A DNA stretch of 64,000 bases from an uncultured Desulfuromonas sp. Lineage in GTDB: Bacteria > Desulfobacterota > Desulfuromonadia > Desulfuromonadales > Desulfuromonadaceae. This document shows positions 26,095 through 33,392 of the stretch, piece by piece (the stretch's first letter is position 1; each line of letters starts with the position of its first letter). A program made the translations under genes and the position numbers. The notes beneath the pieces were generated by a model. It was not told the DNA's origin. It saw nothing but the letters and a program-made list of their open reading frames with translations, and searched no databases. The stretch spans positions 2,108,001 to 2,172,000 of the forward strand of contig NZ_OY787469.1 of assembly GCF_963678835.1 (NCBI RefSeq), in the 5' to 3' direction.

Positions 26095-27558
26095 TTACAC
26101 GACGTCTGGTGACGATTTCTTCTGTCGAGCCTGTTCGATGATAAGACGCCCCAGACTGCGAAAGACAAAGAAATGAAACGGCATGACACTGTACCAATAC
26201 AGTCGCCCCCAGAGTCCTTCCGGATAAAAATAGGCCGTTTGAATCAGTTTGTCATCATCCATCACAAATTCCAGCCAACCTTTTCCAGGAAGCTTCATCT
26301 GCGCGACCAGCAGCAGTCGTTTGTCCGCTTCAATATCGACCACTTTCCAGAAATCCAAGGCGTCGCCAACTCGGAGAGCTTCTGGTTGTCGACGGCCTCG
26401 GCTCAGCCCGACTCCACCGAAAATTTTATCGATCAGGCCACGTATATGCCAGAGTGGATCGTAGGCGCCCCAGCCGTTGCTACCACCGATGGAACAAAAG
26501 CTTTCAAACACCTCGTGTTGCAGAGCCGGTTCAAAATAAAAGACCCGCCTGTCGCGCAGGACAGCCTTATTGATGGATTCTTTTCCCGAGATATCACAGG
26601 TTCCCTCTGCGCTGCTGTCACACCAGCGACTGAGCACTTGATTGTCCTCCATTTCCTGAAGCGCTCGTTGAAAGGCATCATCCAGCGCAACAGGATGAAG
26701 GGTGGGAAAATAGCGCTGAGCGTTATCGTTGCGTGCCAGTGTTTCCGATTTCAAGCCTTCAATCAACGCAGAAGCCACACTGTGTGGTACCGGCGTAAGC
26801 AAGGTCAGCCAGTAGGACGACAGGCGGGGACTGAGCAGAGGAACACAGATCAGATGACGCTGCAAGCCCATGCTGTCTGCGGCTTGTTCCATTAGGCCAC
26901 GGAAGTCCGTGGCCTGGGTGCCGATATCAATTTGCACATTGCCTTGAATATCAGCCGAGATGGCTTGCTCAAGATAAGCGAGGACATCATCAACGGCGAT
27001 TGGCTGAGTTCTCGTGGTCACCCAGCGCGGAGTTAACATGATGGGTAGTTTTTGAGTCAGGTGATGGATGATTTCAAAACTGGCGCTGCCGGCACCAATG
27101 ATTACTCCGGCACGAAACCATAGGGTTTGTATTTTTTCAGGCTCAGAACTGAGGACTTCTCCTGTTTCAATTCGGCTGAGCAGGTGTTCGCTGGCCGTCT
27201 CTTTATCTCCCAACCCACCCAGGTAAATAATCCGCTTAACCCCGGCACGAATACAGGCTTGGCGAAAATTGTCCGCACTTAACCGATCCCGTTTGGCGTA
27301 ATCATCACCGCCGGCCATGGAATGGATCAGGTAAAATGCGACATCAACATCGGCCAGCGCCTGGTCAAGAGACGCTGTATTAAATGTATCTCCCTGAAAA
27401 ACAGCCAATTTTTTACGTACGTCAGGGCGAAGTTTATCAGGATTGCGCACCAGGAGTCGCAGGCTGAGCCCGCTTTGCTTTAACAGGCGGTCTTTAAGAC
27501 GACGACCAATGTAACCAGTGGCTCCGGTAATGAGTACAGTACGCGGTTGCTGTGACAT
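26095..27558 (-). CDS. SDR-family NAD(P)-binding oxidoreductase with C-terminal DUF2867
   Basis: Cytoplasmic protein of 487 residues. The N-terminus is a Rossmann fold (TVLITGATGYIGRRLKDRLL) of the YbjT/NAD-dependent epimerase type, with FYLIHSMAGGDDYAKRDR and RIIYLGGLGD typical of this group. The C-terminal ~160 residues (from about GSNGWGAYDPLWHIRGLIDKI) match the DUF2867 style. The reaction is unknown. The start at 27558 follows AGGAGAGG; the frame reaches 27657, but those codons belong to a dispersed repeat. Upstream on the same strand lies a decayed SRPBCC gene; such lipid-binding proteins often neighbour epimerase-like genes, so the two were probably an operon. Confidence 0.85.
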   Translation of the reverse strand: MSQQPRTVLITGATGYIGRRLKDRLLKQSGLSLRLLVRNPDKLRPDVRKKLAVFQGDTFNTASLDQALADVDVAFYLIHSMAGGDDYAKRDRLSADNFRQACIRAGVKRIIYLGGLGDKETASEHLLSRIETGEVLSSEPEKIQTLWFRAGVIIGAGSASFEIIHHLTQKLPIMLTPRWVTTRTQPIAVDDVLAYLEQAISADIQGNVQIDIGTQATDFRGLMEQAADSMGLQRHLICVPLLSPRLSSYWLTLLTPVPHSVASALIEGLKSETLARNDNAQRYFPTLHPVALDDAFQRALQEMEDNQVLSRWCDSSAEGTCDISGKESINKAVLRDRRVFYFEPALQHEVFESFCSIGGSNGWGAYDPLWHIRGLIDKIFGGVGLSRGRRQPEALRVGDALDFWKVVDIEADKRLLLVAQMKLPGKGWLEFVMDDDKLIQTAYFYPEGLWGRLYWYSVMPFHFFVFRSLGRLIIEQARQKKSSPDVV

Positions 27559-27576
27559 GGAGCCTCTCCTCTTTCG

Positions 27577-27666
27577 CAGGATGTTGAAAACATTCCATCC
27601 GGGGGCAAGCACTTGAAAAAATGTCTTTGATCTTGGCCGTCCATCCTTGAGCTGCACAACCTGTTA
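27577..27666 (+). repeat. Dispersed repeat, copy 2 (internally shortened)
   Basis: It begins with caggatgttgaaaa and ends with the segment matching caagcacttgaaaa, ttgatcttggccgtccatcc and gcacaacctgtt in the other two copies (19648-19765 and 57567-57720). The middle of the unit is missing. It sits between the SDR gene and the SRPBCC remnant. Confidence 0.6.
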
Positions 27667-27675
27667 GACAACACA

Positions 27676-28030
27676 TTAAATGTCATTGCCGGGGAACAGA
27701 GGACTCAATGTCTGTGCCCGATCATCAAAAATATGCTGGAGCTTTTTTACGACCAGACGCTGAGCCCATTGTTCAAATATACCGAATGGTCACTGATAAT
27801 GCACGATATCCGTCATTAATATCCCCGCGGTCGTTTGTTTAAAATGGTGCTGCTGATGCCCGAAACGATAAGGATCGCTACGTTGCGCATCGACATACTT
27901 TATTTCAGTAAGCCAGTCTGGCGTAATTGAGGGCAGGTTTTGAGGGTTTGAAAAGAAATGCCAACAGCGATCAGTCGTCAGCGGTAGATTTTGCTGTCTT
28001 TTTAGAATGTAAGTTTTGTCCTGTTTTTTG
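27676..28030 (-). pseudogene. Broken SRPBCC-family (cyclase/dehydrase-like) gene
   Basis: Reading the minus strand from about 28030 gives ILKRQQNLPLTTDRCWHFF, then NLPSITPDWLTEIKYV, then DPYRFGHQQHHFK and GILMTDIVHYQ. A TGA stop (27790-27792) follows, then the same frame resumes PFGIFEQWAQRLVVKKLQHIF and ends at TAA (27676-27678). This is the pattern of ligand-binding SRPBCC proteins that accompany epimerase genes. Two lesions are visible: the in-frame stop and, from memory of the family, a missing ~30-35 codons between TPDWL and TEI. The start codon region is also unclear: a perfect 12-bp hairpin (28012-28023 with 28033-28044) occupies it and no in-frame ATG is found. The neighbouring SDR gene is intact. 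Confidence 0.72.
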
Positions 28031-28156
28031 TCCAGGACAAAACTGGAACTATCTGTAATAGTACATTTATAAGGAGCGTCAAGGAATGCTTACCTGCGTG
28101 CAATTATTGCATTGCAGGGAGAGCTGTTGTCTCTAATTGCGTAGGTGGAGGACGAA

Positions 28157-28402
28157 ATGGCATGGCAACGAGAAAAGTACCAGGAAACATTGGAAGGTTT
28201 GAGTGGGTTTTTTGAAGAATGTCTGGAACAAGATCCTCATGGAACCTTGCAACAGATCGAAGGGGAGTTGAAAGCCTTGTATATTCGACTGGATCAGGAT
28301 TGGACAGGCCGCGGCCCAGTCGGCGATACAGTGCAGACCGCAACAATTGCCGCACTGGAGCGTGTGCGAGCACAGTGCTTGACTCGAATCGATGCAAGGT
28401 GA
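28157..28402 (+). CDS. Small hypothetical protein
   Basis: Predicted 81-residue soluble, mostly helical and acidic protein (WQREKYQETLEGLSGFFEE, LKALYIRLDQDW, ATIAALERVRAQCLTRIDAR). The start at 28157 is preceded by GGAGG with 5-6 bp spacing, which favours real translation; an earlier ATG at 28145 overlaps that ribosome site. No domain is recognised. A long perfect palindrome follows at 28458-28503 and would end its transcript. Confidence 0.55.
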   Translation: MAWQREKYQETLEGLSGFFEECLEQDPHGTLQQIEGELKALYIRLDQDWTGRGPVGDTVQTATIAALERVRAQCLTRIDAR

Positions 28403-28457
28403 CCACAGCGAGACTTCTTTGCATCGAAATTGATCCATTGGTGATGTTTTTCCGACG

Positions 28458-28503
28458 ATAGCGTCTGTCTATTCGACAAAATTGTCGAATAGACAGACGC
28501 TAT
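28458..28503. repeat. Perfect 46-bp palindrome (22-bp stem)
   Basis: The arm 28458-28479 (starting ATAGCGTCTGTCTATTCG) is exactly complementary to 28482-28503, with only two central A residues between. As RNA it would be a very stable hairpin between the small hypothetical gene and the pilin operon, and it probably insulates them as a terminator, although only TT follows. A perfect DNA palindrome this long is unusual and could also be a protein-binding or recombination site. Confidence 0.6.
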
Positions 28504-28696
28504 TTAAATACCATGACAGCTATTCCTTTCTTGCCCGTTCTTTCCATGGCCTTCTGGCTATCGCAACGTCCACCTTTTAATGAATAAGTTTTTCCCATAA
28601 ATACTGCTTAGTTGCAGAGTCTGATTTCAATGCCTCTTTTGTGCACGTTTGTGACGATCACCACCTGATCGAAGTGACAACCTGTGTGGCATTTCA

Positions 28697-28712
28697 TGGA
28701 ATATTTTTTGCA
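28697..28712 (+). promoter_or_regulatory. Candidate sigma-54 promoter of the minor pilin operon
   Basis: TGGAATATTTTTTGCA has GG (28698-28699), a 10-bp spacer and GC (28710-28711), with the full TTGCA -12 element, 45 bp before the pilV start codon. PilR/sigma-54 control of pilus genes is established in several genera; its use here is inference. Confidence 0.5.
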
Positions 28713-28756
28713 AAATATTGAGTCAATGCCTCATCCCACGAACTTAGGAGTGCAAC

Positions 28757-29182
28757 ATGTCATGTGAAACGACATCAAATAATGAAGCGGGGTTCAGTTT
28801 AATTGAACTGCTGGTTGCTTTAACCGTTTTTGCTATTGGTTTGCTGGCGTTAGCCGGGATGCAAATCACGGCGATACAGGGCAATTCCGCGGCACACAGA
28901 TTAACGGCGTTAACCTCTTTAGCGGATGGCTTGGTTGAAGAATTGTGGTCGCGCAATGGTGATAGTGATTTGCTGGCGGTGGCGACAGGGACTGTTAATT
29001 GGCCAACCGATTTTAATGCTCCAGGAACGGCTCAAGAATGGGTGATTGATGGGGCTGGCACCTGCACGGCAACATATCAAATTACACCAAATTCTCCTAT
29101 CGATGGAGTTACCCGCATAGAGATTAACGTTCAATCTCCAGGTCGGAGTTTGGCCAAAACTGTTCTTAAAAGAACATATTGA
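28757..29182 (+). CDS. pilV: Type IV pilus minor pilin PilV
   Basis: Minor pilin that helps initiate pilus assembly in the inner membrane. It is 141 residues. The class III signal peptide is a short polar leader ending EAG, cleaved before FSLIELLVALTVFAIGLLAL, with the invariant Glu at mature position 5. TAGGAG lies 7 bp before the ATG. The gene is complete and first in the pilV-pilW-pilX-pilY1-fimT cluster; its stop codon overlaps the frame leading to pilW by a few bases (18-bp gap to the chosen pilW start). It appears functional although three later genes in the cluster are interrupted or altered. Confidence 0.88.
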   Translation: MSCETTSNNEAGFSLIELLVALTVFAIGLLALAGMQITAIQGNSAAHRLTALTSLADGLVEELWSRNGDSDLLAVATGTVNWPTDFNAPGTAQEWVIDGAGTCTATYQITPNSPIDGVTRIEINVQSPGRSLAKTVLKRTY

Positions 29183-29621
29183 CCTGTAGGGAGAGGCGAA
29201 TGAAAAAACTAAAGAATGATCAAGGTTTTTCATTGATCGAATTATTGATGGTTGCGGTGATCCTTGGTTTGGTTATGACTGCAGTTTATAGCCTATACCT
29301 CAATTCGCAAAAAAATGCCTATCAGTCTGAAGAAATTGTGGATGCCCAACAGAATTTGCGGATAGCCATGGACACAATGATTACGGATATCCGTATGTCT
29401 GGTTTTTTAACCTCTTCTTCCCTCAACGCCGTGACCTCCGCTCCGGCATCTTTGGCAGGAGGGGCAACATTGACTCTTTCCGCACCTGTTTCATCTGGAA
29501 TCTATTCCCGCTCTGTTGGGGATGTCACCGTAGCTAATGGAGCCACAGGGGTTGTTACGGTTGATTCATTGATGGGAGCAAGTTTCATTCAAGCGGACCC
29601 TGTTGTAACGTTTGTTTTGCC

Positions 29622-30690
29622 TCAGTCGGAATTGGAAAAACAGCCCTGTTGAGTTAGTGGGTTAAAAGTTTCCCTTTCCGGGACGCTATGGTGTTGGGCG
29701 GGCCGGAGTTTTTCCAGCCGCCGTTTTTGCTTTCGTGCTTCTCGTGCTGCTTCGAGCTTGCTGTCTCGTTCTTTGAAGATTTGTTTTTCCCGGCCTTCGA
29801 GTTTGATTTTGGGAGCCACGTAGCCCAGCGCACTGTGCAGTCGTTCGTCGTTGTAATAGCGGATGTAGTCCGCAACTTGCTTTCTGGCTTCATCAAGCGA
29901 CAGCGGAACCTTCGGGCGAATGCATTCCTGCTTAATGGTAGCGTGGAAACGTTCCAACTTGCCATTGCTTTGTGGGTAAAAAGGCGATGTCCGCACATGC
30001 GTCATGCCTGCTACCCGGATAAACTCTTTGAAGTCCTTGGCGATGAATTGAGGGCCATTGTCGGAAATAATCCTCGGTGTGGCGGCGGGATACTTTTCCC
30101 GGGCCCGCTGCAAAATAATTTCCACATCTGCCTCAGTCATCGCCTCGCGCAACTCCCAGTGGACGATGTAGCGGCTACAGCCGTCCAGCAGGCAGCACAG
30201 ATAATAAAAGGTGCCTCGGATATTGATGTAGGAAATATCAATATGCCAATGTTCATGGGGCCTGAGCGGCTGGACAAAACCGGTCCCTTTTTTTGATTGT
30301 TTGCCGTTCCAGCGCCTGAGTAGTCCGGCGGTACTTAGAACACGATAGACGCTGCTGGGGCTGACGGCAACAATATCCTGATCGAGCATCATGAACGTCA
30401 GACGGCGGTAGCCCTCCTGAGGCGTGTGCTGATAGAATTTGATGATCGCCTGCTTCTCCCACTCTTCCAGCCAGAAATCGCGGGGGATCAGGGCGTTGTG
30501 CTCGTTGACTTTGCCGTAGCGCTGCTGCCAATTATAGAATTTACTGACAGCCAGGCCCAGCCAGCCGATGATGCGCGTCACTGCAATGCCGGTGCGCTTT
30601 GTCCAGCGCTTGACGAAGTCAACCACGGCATCGCGAATATCATGGGGGACCCAAGACGCTTTCAGAGTTCCCCAAGTTCCTTTTTTAACT
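29622..30690 (-). CDS. IS3-family transposase OrfB (catalytic part, by -1 frameshift)
   Basis: DDE recombinase that cuts and joins the element's ends. After an HTH-like N-terminal part, the catalytic residues appear in HWHIDISY, ISDNGPQF and KLERFHATIKQE (D, D, E). A free-standing start exists only at a GTG at 30626, but the frame is open upstream (TLKASWVPHDIRDAVVDF) back to a slippery A6G run at 30680-30686 in orfA, so it is almost certainly made as an OrfAB fusion. The stop codon (29622-29624) and the last three codons lie outside the IS, in the target duplication and pilW sequence, so the element borrows its stop from the host gene. Confidence 0.88.
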
Positions 30691-31018
30691 GAACGTGTTC
30701 TTCCATCAGTTCCGAGAGAACTTCGTTCTTGGTTTGCAGCTTGGCTTCGAGCTGGGCAATGCGTTTCTCCTCAGCCTTTTTTCGGCGAGAGTTGTCTTTT
30801 TCGAAAGCGGCGGCACCGTTCTCGAAAAACTCCTTCTGCCAGCGGTAAAAAACCGTGGGCTGAAGCTGATATTCATCACACAGGTTTGAGACCGGTGTTT
30901 GATCAACAAGGTGGCGCTTGAGAATGGCAACTTTCTCTTGAGCCGTGTAATTTTTACGTTTTTTTCGCATGGTGAATTTCTCCGTTCGAGTAGTCTAACT
31001 CAAACGAGGCAATTCTCC
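29634..31018 (-). mobile_element. IS3-family insertion sequence (1385 bp) in pilW
   Basis: The ends are imperfect inverted repeats of about 24 bp: GGAAAAACAGCCCTGTTGAG at the left and, read inward on the other strand, GGAGAATTGCCTCGTTTGAG at the right. The target duplication is AATT (29630-29633 and 31019-31022). It carries orfA and orfB on the minus strand with the standard frameshift arrangement and seems intact. Confidence 0.85.
30662..30970 (-). CDS. IS3-family transposase OrfA (DNA-binding part)
   Basis: 102 residues: an N-terminal helix-turn-helix of the transposase-8 type (YTAQEKVAILKRHLVDQTPVSNLCDEYQLQPTVFYRWQ) that binds the IS ends, then a leucine-zipper coiled coil (RIAQLEAKLQTKNEVLSELM) for multimerisation. 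The A AAA AAG heptamer near codon 95 (30680-30686, minus strand) is the classic IS3/IS911 site where ribosomes slip to -1 and continue into OrfB. On its own OrfA usually acts as a regulator of transposition. Confidence 0.88.
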   Translation of the reverse strand: MRKKRKNYTAQEKVAILKRHLVDQTPVSNLCDEYQLQPTVFYRWQKEFFENGAAAFEKDNSRRKKAEEKRIAQLEAKLQTKNEVLSELMEEHVQLKKELGEL

Positions 31019-31513
31019 AATTCACGCTGAACCAAGACACGTTGATTATTGACCCAGTTACTCTCGATCAACACGGACAATTGGTCGTAATGAGTGTTGA
31101 TGGTGATGATGATGAAAACCTTAACGTCAAAAACGAATCAGGTGTGAGCATTTCAGTCTCTAATCGTGATCTCTTATTACGAAAAGCGCCTGACGACGAT
31201 AGTTATCCCGTAAACATTGCCTATTTTCTCGTGGATGATCCCGATAGCGATGATGCGGGGCTTTTTTTGTTGCAGCGAAGCGTAAATGGGAATGCTGCCG
31301 CAACTGTTGCAGCCGGAATCGCTTCTGTCGAACTGGCTTACTTGAATCGTGACGGTGAGGACAGCTCAGCTGAACTTAAAGACATAACCGCCGTTTCGCT
31401 GACAGTTACAAGTAAAACCGAGGACAATAAGATCGCTGGAAATAAAAGCAGGCAACTGAGAACCATTGTCAAAATTCGCAATATTGCCGGAGCCTAATAT
31501 TATGTCTTCTCAA

Positions 31514-32834
31514 CACTACTGTCCGGTTAAAAAATCGGTCAAAGCTTTAAGCTGTTGATAATAATCGTTCTTTGACATAACTGTTCCGTTTTCGATTTGA
31601 ATTCATCCCGCCAATATGGGGAGATACCATCCATTAACGTAGGAGGTATCAATGAATTCAGGTCAAACCGTTTTCAGGCAACTGCTGCAGTTTCTGCCAC
31701 GTCACGATTTCAATCTGTGCGTTCGCCGCTACCGTGGCGATTACAGAGCCAGAAAGTTTTCGACTTTCGATCAATTTCTGTGTCTCGCCTACGCCCAAAT
31801 GGCTGGCCGTGAAAGCTTGCGCGATATCGAAACCTGTTTGAACTCTCATCGTGAAAAGCTCTACCACATCGGTTTTCGTGGTTCCGTGTCCCGTTCAACT
31901 TTGGCTGATGCCAGTGAGCGCAGAGACTGGCGCATCTTTCAAGACTTCAGTCATGTTTTGATTCGCATGGCACAGCAACTTTACTGTGGTGAACCGTTTG
32001 CCCTGGAACTTGCTCAACCGCTGTATGCTTTCGATTCAACAACGATTGATCTCTGTTTGACACTGTTTCCATGGGCCGAGTTTCGGACAACAAAAGCCGC
32101 CGTGAAAATGCATACGCTGCTTGATCTGCGGGGAACTATCCCAACGTATGTCGCCGTCACGACAGGCAAGGTGCATGATGTTCGAATGCTCGATTCTCTG
32201 CCGGTGACCGAGGATGCCATTTACACGATGGACAAGGCCTATACCGATTTCTCGCGACTTTATGCACTGCATCAACAAGGGGCCTTCTTTGTCATCAGAG
32301 CAAAAGACAATTTGCGCTATAGGCGGATCTATTCCGCAATCAAAGACAAGTCTGCCGGGATAAAAGCCGACCAAACGGTCGTCCTGGTCACGCCAAAATC
32401 GAAAAAAGACTATCCGGAAAAGCTCCGCCGGATCAGTTATGTTGACAAAGATCGAAACAAGCATCTGGTCTTTTTGACCAACAATTTTACGGTTTCAGCA
32501 GCGACAGTTGCTGAAGTCTATAAGCAGCGCTGGCAGGTGGAACTGTTTTTCAAATGGATCAAGCAACACCTGCGGATCAAATCGTTTTACGGGACATCGA
32601 TCAACGCCGTAAAGAGTCAGATATGGGTAGCAATGAGCATTTATCTTCTGGTTGTCATTGCGAAGAAAAAGCTCAAAATCCCATGTGAGCTCTACACTTT
32701 TTTACAAATCCTGGAGGTCAATCTGTTTGAGAAAAAGCCCATTTCATCGATGGTTGCTGATGCTCTCAAACAAATTCAAGACCTCCAAGATAGCAACCAG
32801 CTGAATTTATTCAGCTATTAACCGGACAGTAGTG
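31514..32834 (+). mobile_element. IS4-family insertion sequence (1321 bp) at the pilX start
   Basis: Terminal inverted repeats read CACTACTGTCCGGTTAA at the left (31514-31530) and its exact complement at the right (32818-32834). A 9-bp target duplication TCTTCTCAA flanks it (31505-31513 and 32835-32843). It inserted directly after the ATG start codon of pilX. The transposase is intact, so the insertion looks recent. Confidence 0.9.
31652..32821 (+). CDS. IS4-family transposase (DUF4372 plus DDE domain)
   Basis: 389-residue DDE transposase. The N-terminal DUF4372-type DNA-binding region (NSGQTVFRQLLQFLPRHDF) is followed by an RNase H-like core with the first Asp in YAFDSTTIDL, the second in YTMDKAYTDF, and the IS4 Y-(2)-R-(3)-E-(6)-K signature in YKQRWQVELFFKWIK. 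TAGGAGG lies 7 bp before the ATG. The stop codon TAA overlaps the right inverted repeat. Confidence 0.93.
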   Translation: MNSGQTVFRQLLQFLPRHDFNLCVRRYRGDYRARKFSTFDQFLCLAYAQMAGRESLRDIETCLNSHREKLYHIGFRGSVSRSTLADASERRDWRIFQDFSHVLIRMAQQLYCGEPFALELAQPLYAFDSTTIDLCLTLFPWAEFRTTKAAVKMHTLLDLRGTIPTYVAVTTGKVHDVRMLDSLPVTEDAIYTMDKAYTDFSRLYALHQQGAFFVIRAKDNLRYRRIYSAIKDKSAGIKADQTVVLVTPKSKKDYPEKLRRISYVDKDRNKHLVFLTNNFTVSAATVAEVYKQRWQVELFFKWIKQHLRIKSFYGTSINAVKSQIWVAMSIYLLVVIAKKKLKIPCELYTFLQILEVNLFEKKPISSMVADALKQIQDLQDSNQLNLFSY

Positions 32835-33356
32835 TCTTCTCAAAAAAAGTTGATTGCCGCACAGATTAATAATGAACGAGGTGTCGCTCTTATTTTAACA
32901 ATGTCGATGCTGGTGATTTTGACGCTGCTTGGAGTGATGGTGTTGAATTCAACGAATACAGAACTGGCGATTACATCAAATTATCGTATTTCAAGCGATG
33001 CGTTTACTGCGGCTGAAATGGCTTCAGAATATGCATCACAACAGGTTGTTAATACGCTTACCCCGGTAACGAATCTGGAAGATGATATGACTCTCGCCGC
33101 TGTATTGCCCGCTGGGGTTGAATTGTCAGGCACTGCTCGTAATGAAGTTGTCGCTTATACCGGAACGATTCCCTCAGAGATGATGGAATCAACGAGCACT
33201 GATGCTTATCAGAATAATATTTTTCGCACTGGAGCGACTGAAGAGGCTTCCGGAGAGGCTGCGTATTATCGCATTGCGGTTGAGAGCAATGCCCATGATC
33301 GCAGTTCTGCAAGAATTGAAAAACTCTTTGTTCACCGAGGTGGGCATGTTTATTAA
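32832..33356 (+). CDS. pilX: Type IV pilus assembly protein PilX with IS-supplied GTG start
   Basis: PilX-type minor pilin of 174 residues with a hydrophobic N-terminal helix (GVALILTMSMLVILTLLGVMVLN) that anchors it in the inner membrane and packs in the pilus tip complex; the Glu of mature position 5 is absent, as usual for PilX. The original start was ATG at 31502, followed by TCTTCTCAA. The IS4 insertion moved that ATG 1.3 kb away, but the last bases of the IS, ...GTG at 32832-32834, abut the duplicated TCTTCTCAA and recreate a start codon in the same frame. No Shine-Dalgarno precedes it, so translation is probably weak. The protein sequence itself is intact. Followed by pilY1. Confidence 0.82.
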   Translation: MSSQKKLIAAQINNERGVALILTMSMLVILTLLGVMVLNSTNTELAITSNYRISSDAFTAAEMASEYASQQVVNTLTPVTNLEDDMTLAAVLPAGVELSGTARNEVVAYTGTIPSEMMESTSTDAYQNNIFRTGATEEASGEAAYYRIAVESNAHDRSSARIEKLFVHRGGHVY

Positions 33357-33392
33357 TCGCATGTTCACTCATGCCCAAGGAGGGTTGGGACG

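Larger units (their letters stand above)
29200..31497 (+). pseudogene. pilW: Type IV pilus assembly gene pilW, split by an IS3-family insertion
   Basis: The N-terminal half (29200-29631; MKKLKNDQGFSLIELLMVAVI, prepilin cleavage after Gly) and the C-terminal half (31021-31497, ending VKIRNIAGA) are in the same frame once the insertion and one copy of the AATT duplication are removed. The junction would then read PQSEFTLNQDTLIID, and the protein would have about 302 residues, normal for PilW. At present the first half ends 7 codons into the IS with TGA at 29650-29652. The ATG at 29200 is chosen for GGGAGAGG just upstream. PilW minor pilins form part of the tip complex with PilV, PilX and PilY1, so the assembly pathway is probably impaired. 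Confidence 0.85.

Noticed and set aside
25985..26197. Longer N-terminus for the Bcr/CflA exporter
   Set aside because: It would overlap the neighbouring SDR gene's end and precede the usual first membrane helix.
27790..27792. TGA in the SRPBCC frame read as selenocysteine
   Set aside because: The family has no Cys or Sec at this position, the gene also seems internally deleted and start-less; pseudogene is simpler.
31502..31560. Short peptide from the old pilX ATG into the IS4 left end
   Set aside because: It is only 16 codons long and a by-product of the insertion.
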